Positions 57,125-64,000 of a stretch of 64,000 nt of DNA are shown piece by piece. The notes beneath the pieces are model-generated. The model did not search any database. It saw nothing but the letters and a program-made list of their open reading frames with translations, and was not told the origin of the DNA. The position numbers and the translations under genes were made by a program. Location: positions 11,257,501 through 11,321,500 of the forward strand of contig CM027382.1 in assembly GCA_015680905.1 (NCBI GenBank). Direction: 5' to 3'. This stretch comes from Coptis chinensis. Lineage: Eukaryota > Streptophyta > Magnoliopsida > Ranunculales > Ranunculaceae. How positions within the stretch are numbered: the first letter of the stretch is position 1; the number at the start of each line of letters is the position of its first letter.

Positions 57125-57682
57125 CGAGAAAAGGTAAGTTGATTGTTAAATTTTGAAAAGTCTCCGAATTTCAAAGAAAATTCTCATCGGGTTTATTCTT
57201 TGCCAAAGCATCGCAGGAAATGGTGCCTTAGGGCTGAATTTGGCAAAGGGTCTACTTGCTTGTTTCCTACATTGGAGGTGTTGACTTTGTTGTATCGGGG
57301 GAATCTTCCGTAGTAGGTTCATTATTAGAACTAGATTCCTTGGAACCCTCTTTTTTCCTTTGGTTGATCATCCGGCATCGTGTCGATTGTCTACGAGTTT
57401 TTCGGATCGTAGAGTAGTGATTGCATGCACCTCACCTTGGTTGGGGGTGCTTGTACCGAGGGCATTGGTGAGTTCAAAGGTCGTGTTTTTTGGTTTAGGG
57501 TTTGGAACCTGCTTGTGCGAGGAAACACGCCTTCGACTCTTTTCTTGCGCCAATTCTTTGAAGTGATTGTTGGATAGGCGTTAAAATTTGAGATTTTGGT
57601 TCATGTAAGCCAAGAAAGTCTCATTTGTCCTATCCGTAATGTTTGGCGAGTTGTGCAAAAGGTAGTAGTTCTCGATTATTGC

Positions 57683-59007
57683 TTAGAAGTTGTTGATTAT
57701 AGTTGGGATTTGGATTAAATTTGGAACAAGGTTGCGGTTGGTCCGATAATTAGCATTAGAATTATTTTGAAATTGACTTTGTTGGTATTGTTGATTATTT
57801 CCTTGGCGGTATGGAATAAAATTATTGGTAGGTCGAACAGGTTGATTAGCGAAACCAGGAGGAGTCCCCATTTGTTGGTTATTTTGATGCCAAGCGAAAT
57901 TCGGATGTTGTCTCCACGGTGCATTGGGAATGTTGAATGCACATGCTTCCTCCGCTTGTTGAGTAGGGGAAGCATATAACAAGGGACAATATGCATCAGG
58001 ATGATCAGGACTAAGACAAATGACACAAGGAGCGGTGTCAACGTTCATGACTGGTTTTGGTAGTTGATCGTTTACTTGAACTGCAAGGGCATCTACTTTT
58101 TTAGTTAGGGATTCTATCAAATTTTTTATTTCAGGATCGGGTTTTACCTAAAAAATAGATGTGGCTTTTGTAACGATCCTTTGATGATCTAGGCGACTTC
58201 GGTGTTACCCGGTGTGTACCTTTTTTCTCTTGTTTTTTTCAAGAAAAGTATAAGCTTCAAGTAGCTCCTTTGTCCATGAAGCAATCTCCGTTCATTATAT
58301 CAAGAGTTTCTTTTTGATGATCGAATGACCATTAAAGAATGAACGAACAAGGACAACTTTTTCTAGTTGGTGGTGAGGACATTCTAACGAAAGATCGATA
58401 AAAGCGACTCCATGCTTCCGTAAAAAGGATTCATGAGGATTTTGACGAAGAATTGAATTTTCTCGAGCATTTCAGTTGTTTTCTTACGAGTGTAAAACTG
58501 AAGCATGAAAGCTTGAACTAGTTTATTCCATGTGTCTATGGATTGTGATTGTTGTCCCCGCTAGCCGATTGGCGCTTTTTCCGCTAAAGTGAATGGAAAC
58601 GATCGAAGCAAGAGTTGTTCCTTAGAGGCTGGGATGATGAAATGTTGTTGCCACTTGTTGAAGCCCTCGAAGATGATTGTGCGGTTTTTCGTGCTCCAAA
58701 CCATGATATATTGGTAACAAACTGAAAAACGTTTGGTGGGATATGAAAATCACCGACAATGTCCTCAAGTTTGATCGCGGGAAGAAGGTCCTTCTGTAAT
58801 GCTGTATAGAAGTCCGAGAGGGGCTTCTCTGGCTGAGTGGAGGATCGTCGGCCATAATGACGAAGTTGATGGCGGCGAAGGATTGTGATGAAGGTAATTA
58901 GCAGAAGAAGAACAATTTTTATGTGAGAACTTACGCAATTGCTTATCGTATTTTTTTCGACGATAAGTATGTTCAATTTCTTTAGTGGAACCAGACCTTA
59001 ATCTCAT
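57683..59007 (-). pseudogene. Athila gag, frameshifted
   Basis: The start at 59007 reads MRLRSGSTKEIEHTYRRK. After shifts come PLSDFYTALQKDLLPAIKLE and IPPNVFQFVTN, the usual start of Athila gag, then fragments of the KEQLLLRSFPFTLAEKA type. The C-terminal part (57683-58120) reads MIESLTKKVDALAVQVN, CVICLSPDHPDAYCPLL (a CCHC knuckle, CVIC-HPDAYC) and a Gln/Asn-rich tail with FQNNSNANYR. Five or more frame breaks are present. Confidence 0.85.
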
Positions 59008-59009
59008 GC

Positions 59010-60667
59010 AAGCATAAAATTAAATCTAACTTACGAAGGAATTATGAAGACTTCGAATTTTATTATTATCTTAAGCATTAGGGTTGAACAACATATGCCT
59101 AAGCTGCTGCTTAACGTAGCGGGGGAAGCTAGGAATATGTGTGCATAAACCAACAAACCAGTCACAAGAGAGATATGAGGGAGGATTTCCGTGCAAACAC
59201 GGTTCTAATTAAGTAACCTCAATCTTTCAAGTTTCCTAGACACACCATTGGAATATGATTAAGATTTATGGAATTAAAATTTATGCAAAGGTGGTATTAA
59301 ATTAATTTTAATTTAATTTAATTTAATTTAATTTAATTTAATTTAATTTAATTTAATTTTTTTTTTTTTTTTTTTTAAGATTTATGCAAGGTTTAAAATA
59401 CAAACATACAAATACATCTACTCATACAATACTAGGTGCGGTGGCATGTGAAGGTACTCTACTCATATGTATATCTATCACGAATAGGCAAGCTTGTGTC
59501 ATCGATAAATATTTCCATACATACAGCAAATATACATCGATGTAATCGTATATATGCGCTAATTTGTAAATCGATATTACGTAAATGTATATCAACAAGA
59601 ATGTGAATTTGAATCACTCATACGTTATCTAAATACATTAGCATACGAATACAGTATACATACGCTAATAGATGACAAAACTAAACATGCAAAGTATTAT
59701 ACCTAAACTAAAATACGACTCTTGTATTGCATAATAAATCGATTTCGACAATACTCATTGAGATTAGAATGTCCCATAGAGAGCAGCTTTACCCCGTAGG
59801 GTTTAGAAACAACTTACCCAACTCAGATTTTAACCCTCGTTGGAATGTTCTCCTCTTTCTTGACAAAATCGACATATTAGACAATACCGTGTACGTATAC
59901 GTAGAGAAATATCAAACATTTAACAAGCAACATTTATACGTAGAAAGACATATACCCATGCAAAACAGTACCATTAATATGTAAATATACATTCATATGC
60001 AAATCATGTCCGAGTAATCGTATATAAATATTTACCGGTATACAAACTTGATTCATGCATAATTCGAGGTTAAAACTTAAATAATAATCCATAAATTTAT
60101 CCTAATACTATATACATGGCATACATGCAGAAAAACATAATAATAATAATAAAAATAAATTACAATAATACTGAAAATTGGAACTCAGTGCTTCCTCCGT
60201 TTTAAGCCCTTGAACCTGAAACAAACGTTTCAATTAAATTAAACGCCGATAAATCCCAAAGGATTATCGAATTTTTTCAGTCTGAGGGACAGATATTTAG
60301 GCTTGGAAATGGATCAAGATAGATCTGGAGATGCTGGTGGTTGAACAGGAGCAGAAATTAACAAAAACACTTTTCGGACGCTGGTCCCACTACGATCATT
60401 GATTGACACTCTTCAAGACGCTGTTGATAAATTATAGTGCGCTCAATTTTTTATGGTAGTCTTATAATCTCCTGAGTAGTTGTTTCCCAGTCCTAACTTT
60501 GGGTACCTGCAAGTGGAATGAATTTTTTTTTATCGAACAGGTCAATTGTAAGTGAAAAAAAACGAAAATGAACTAAAAAAACGAACGAACGACAAGGAAA
60601 GGAATGAAGAGAATGGGGGTTCCCCCTTGATGCAACTTCCGATCTTTAGCACAAGTTCTATGGCTTT
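59010..60667. other. Athila 5' leader
   Basis: Non-coding leader between PBS and gag on the minus strand. It contains an (ATTTA)n pentanucleotide repeat at 59303-59357, a T-run to 59378, and AT-rich sequence with TACGTATA-type motifs. Confidence 0.55.
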
Positions 60668-60685
60668 AGAACAGTAGCGGCGCCA
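60668..60685 (-). other. Athila primer-binding site
   Basis: The minus strand reads TGGCGCCGCTACTGTTC two bases inside the 5' LTR. The TGGCGCCG start fits the PBS of Athila elements (an aspartate-type tRNA primer in the literature), but the rest diverges. Confidence 0.7.
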
Positions 60686-60687
60686 TT

Positions 60688-62142
60688 TGATATATGCTTG
60701 GAGAACACTACTTAGAGTTTTGAACTCTCTAAATTGGTGCAAAAGCAATCAAGGTTCCTTACTCACGATCTTCGTTTCGTAGAGTTGAAATAAAGATTCG
60801 AACTAAACTAAAGCTTAGAACAACTATAAATTGGAATTTACAATTAAGGGAAACTAAGGAGTAAGGTCATAATATAAATGCTAGATTTTTCTTTCCTACA
60901 TAAACATTAAGAAAACATTAACGTTGAAAACATTCACTTAATACCAAAATAAAGATTTGAAAGAGAAGGTGGAGAGTTAATCCTCCTCATGTGAACTATC
61001 ATTAGTGTTGATTTGAAAAAGGTTTTGATTCTTCCTAGACTCATAGACAAGTCCCTAACGGAAAAATAGATTTGATCCCTAGCATGCATGGCTCACTAAA
61101 GAGCTCATACATGCTAGCAAGTGAAACCAAACAATGACTTATCTCTAAGCTCATTGCTTGATTCCTAACTAAACTCTACACCAACTACCATTTTGGGATA
61201 GGATGTAGAGTTAGTTATTCTTCCTAAACCTACCAAACCAACAACAATTGGTTTACCCTCACATGAGTTGGATTAACTCCCCAAAAGGGAAGTTAGCTCA
61301 TGATCCTTGGGACAATGATTTATAAACTAAGAAAACACAAAAAGAAAAAAGAGACAAAGAGAGAGAGAGAGAGAGAGAACAATCAAACTGAACAATCAAA
61401 TTTCTTTTTCTAGAAGAAACAAGTGTTCCTCCATTAAAACTATTACAAGCTTTTTAATAAAAACTAAAGCTAACTTTACATTTCTTTCACTAAGGAACTA
61501 AAATAATGCCATGTGAGGAAAATAAGTCAAGGGAGTAAATAGGGTGTCCCCCACCCTTGTCTAATTTCTTCTCAATTTGAGAGAAATCTCATTTCCTCCC
61601 ACATGAATTATCAAACCACATTAATGAATTTTTATCCACCATATTAAAACAAAGTGACACCTTGCCTTTTTTTCACTATTAACACCTAATCTAATTTATT
61701 ACATGCAAGGTGTCAACTTTACACCAATAATTTGTTATCTTTGTCTTGACATGCTCCATGATTGATGACTCATCCAATCTTGTGGCCCCGCGTAGTGGGT
61801 CCATGTGCAATCGATGGCGGTCCCGGTATTTTGGGCAAGTGTTACAATTTCCGCCTATCGCGTAGAGTTCATCATACGATTGTCGAGCATCTCTGGTTAT
61901 TATTTCGAGTCCCGGTTCGAGGTAGGAGCTTTGGAAGTTTGATGCTTACGTGTGGATTTGGGAGAATTCAGTATATCACGCCGTTCCTCGTGCTTTATTT
62001 CAGGTTTAACCAATATTTTCATGTTTACTGCAAATACCTGCACAAGTATGAAAACATATTTATTTCATGATTATTAAACATATAATTAACCAAATTTATA
62101 TGTCTCAATGGGGTTTCATAATACACTTTTGGGTGCTTATCA
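60688..62142 (-). mobile_element. 5' LTR of the Athila element, 1455 bp
   Basis: It begins TGATATATGCTTGGAGAACA and ends GTGCTTATCA, as the other LTR. Most of its length differs from the other LTR by only scattered changes. A (GA)n run lies at about 61360-61378. The block at about 61790-62010 is unusually different, with many single-base indels. Confidence 0.93.
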
Positions 62143-62600
62143 AACATGCTCACAAAAATTCAGCTCATTCAAAGAAATCTAACCTTAGAACATGCTCACA
62201 AAATTTTTGGACCGTTAGATGAAAAGCTAAAAAATGAACACTAATTTTTATATGGTTAGACATATCCAAATATTATAATTTTTTATGAGAATAATCTTCA
62301 TGGTGGGGAGATCATTTCTACAAAAAACCAGGCCTTAATTCATTTGTGTGTGAAAAATGTGGTTATAATATGCGCATAAGAATGTGCCTCTATCCCTCCC
62401 CTATATATATGGGGAGGGATAGAGGCACATTCACTGTAGCCACATTCTAGCCACATTGTAAATTAATCGAAGCAAAATCGTAGACTTAAAAGTTGAATTA
62501 AAGACTGAACTTTTGTAGATATAATCTCTCCACCATGATGAACATGCTCACAAAAATTCAGCTCATTCAAAGAAATCTAACCTTAGAACATGCTCACAAA
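62143..62600. repeat. MITE array, rest of copy F and truncated copy G
   Basis: Sequence AACATGCTCACAAAAATTCA at 62143 resumes copy F exactly where it stopped at 44166 (after the AACAT duplication) and ends at 62401. Copy G starts at 62411 and breaks off in a TATATA run near 62600. Confidence 0.93.
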
Positions 62601-62732
62601 AATATATATATCTATATATATATTAGAGCATTGGTTATCGGTTATTACATAGCCGGACTCTTTTCTTTGGGCAAGAAAATTTAAGACTTTGTTTACTTAA
62701 CTAAACTATGATGCAAACAACTTGCTATGAGT

Positions 62733-64000
62733 TGTTGGAATTCCTTGTTTTATATTTCAAAATACTTGTGTGCAAAAGTGGAGAAGAAGAACTTTGAGTG
62801 TTTCTCTTCACTTTGTGTTTTTGTGATAGTCCCACATTGGTAAGCAACCACTAACTTTGTGAGTATACCTAGTTTATCCTTAGTCTAAGAGAGTGCCTTT
62901 TGGGTACAAATGCTTTTATGTTAGAAGGGGGCCTTTTACAAAAAGGCACACGCCAAGACGCTTCCCGTCTCCAGATCGCATCCGCATCGAACCGAACCAT
63001 GCCGAGTCTAGTTATGTCGCGTCGTGATGTGTCGGGTTGGGTTCGGGCTTGGGCTTGGGCTTTTTGTGTGTGATATGTTAGTGGGCTTGACCAATTTCCT
63101 AAACTGTTTTTTGCCTTTCCACCACGTTTTAGTCTTCTATTAAGGGCATCTCCAATGGGGGGTGTAAACCGTATAGAGTGGAAATTTTACACCTCAAATA
63201 TAAAAAAACTCTCTCCAATGGGGGTACTAAACCGTAGGTAATAGTGTATTAGCTAATAGAGAGGGTGGGGAATTCCCCCTCTCGCTATTAGTTAATAAAA
63301 AGCCTGGACGTCACTTAAAATAACGTCTGTTTAACTTAAAAACTCGGACGTCACTTCAACACACGTTTGAAACTTTATTTTTAACTTCGGACATCACCCA
63401 AGACGCCCCAGGTTTAAATTAAAGAGGGACATCACTTGGAGTCACGTCCGAGTTTAAAATCTATTTTTTTTTACACTCTTCCATTGGAAAGTATAGAGTG
63501 TGGATATTTATGATCTATACAATACTATACAATTAGAGGTGTAAAATCCTAATGGCACCTACGTGGAGCCTAGGTGGAGGTGTAATTTTACACCCCCCAT
63601 TGGAGATGCCCTAACAGTAGGTTTTCTATACTGTTTTGGAAACTAAACCGACTTGTTCCCAATATAAACAAGACTTACGTCCAGATCAAAACACAGTCTT
63701 AACAAACCCTAAACCAATTCTTTCTCTTCTCCCTTAAAGTCACCAGAAAGGGTTGTATTGTCTTTCTAGAAGAGTAGTCTGTTTGAGTGCATATCATTCT
63801 ACTATTACCATTGAATCCTATGAGGAGAGTCGAAGCTTTTTTGCACCATCTGAAGAGGCGAAATTTTTTCTTAAAAACAGTGTCTAACACGCCTGGGTAG
63901 TTTTTGTTCGTTCTGTCCTTGTCTCTTAATTTTCTGATTCCTAACCCAGATACAACATAAGTATCTATATATGGAAAAGAGTGGTCTTGAATTTTAATTT
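62733..64000 (+). mobile_element. Probable copia LTR, continuing past the window
   Basis: TGTTGGAATTCCTTG at 62733 looks like an LTR start. GTCCCACATTGG (62829), common in plant LTRs, and a TATA-like AATATAAACAAG (63660) follow. No end, PBS or coding sequence is in view. It is split by a MITE at 63144. Confidence 0.35.
63144..63611. mobile_element. Harbinger-type MITE, 468 bp
   Basis: The ends are GGGCATCTCCAATGGGGGG and CCCCCCATTGGAGATGCCC, followed by GTGTAA/TTACAC extensions. Target duplication TAA lies at 63141-63143 and 63612-63614. The GGGCATCTCCAA terminus is common in plant Tourist/Harbinger MITEs. Inside, GGACGTCACTT-type motifs repeat four times. Confidence 0.93.

Larger units (their letters stand above)
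44167..62142 (-). mobile_element. Athila-type Ty3/gypsy retrotransposon, 18 kb, with both LTRs
   Basis: Both LTRs are present (44167-45617 and 60688-62142), and the target duplication AACAT flanks it (44162-44166 and 62143-62147). It split copy F of the MITE array. On the minus strand the order is LTR, PBS, gag, protease, reverse transcriptase, RNase H, integrase, a long 3' region with three related ORFs, then LTR. The motifs fit the Athila branch. All coding regions carry frameshifts, so it cannot move by itself. The 18-kb size is larger than the usual 10-13 kb, mainly because of about 8 kb between integrase and the 3' LTR. Confidence 0.93.

Overview
The window is nuclear DNA of a flowering plant, most likely a eudicot. 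It is AT-rich, its genes are split by GT-AG introns, and its repeats are typically plant ones: Athila and Tat Ty3/gypsy elements, Ty1/copia, CACTA, PIF/Harbinger, Helitrons, MITEs and a 5S-carrying TRIM of Cassandra type. The species cannot be named from the sequence.

Only one gene looks intact: a MATE (DETOXIFICATION) transporter of about 493 codons in eight exons on the + strand (29713-35587). Its promoter side carries two short Helitrons and its fifth intron holds an unusual inverted Cassandra composite. Everything else is mobile, decayed or repetitive.

Layout. 1-1033: decayed PIF/Harbinger (ALP1-like) transposase gene, minus strand. 1931-3130: chimeric pseudogene joining pieces of an ABCF ATPase, elongation factor eEF2 and an unrecognised coiled-coil protein that ends in 72-bp repeats. 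3390-4206: 87-bp minisatellite with a hairpin in each unit. 4230-6817: truncated Tat-type gypsy element, minus strand. 7055-14926: Ty1/copia element split by a 5.5-kb CACTA element that carries exons of the WDR81/GFS12-type BEACH gene. 14927 onward: a second CACTA end with a 1.15-kb tandem duplication. 17865-20655: third CACTA element. 21285-26409: fourth CACTA element, carrying pieces of four host genes (DUF639-like, RPS8, BMS1, COG7) in one orientation. 27605-29382: two Helitrons around a duplicated hairpin sequence. 29650-35900: MATE gene. 36600-42002: MITEs and a hairpin-rich array. 42024-62600: a head-to-tail array of a ~390-bp MITE, split by an 18-kb Athila element (44167-62142, TSD AACAT) whose gag-pol lies on the minus strand and which has three related ORFs where env-like genes usually lie. 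62733-64000: probable copia LTR split by a Harbinger MITE.

The main theme is nested transposition with repeated capture of host gene fragments. Two CACTA elements have intact ends; element 1 and element 3 also have matching target duplications, which makes the boundaries firm. None of the captured sequences looks able to make a full protein, but several keep splice sites and could be transcribed. Family assignments rest on motif recognition by eye and have not been checked by database search.
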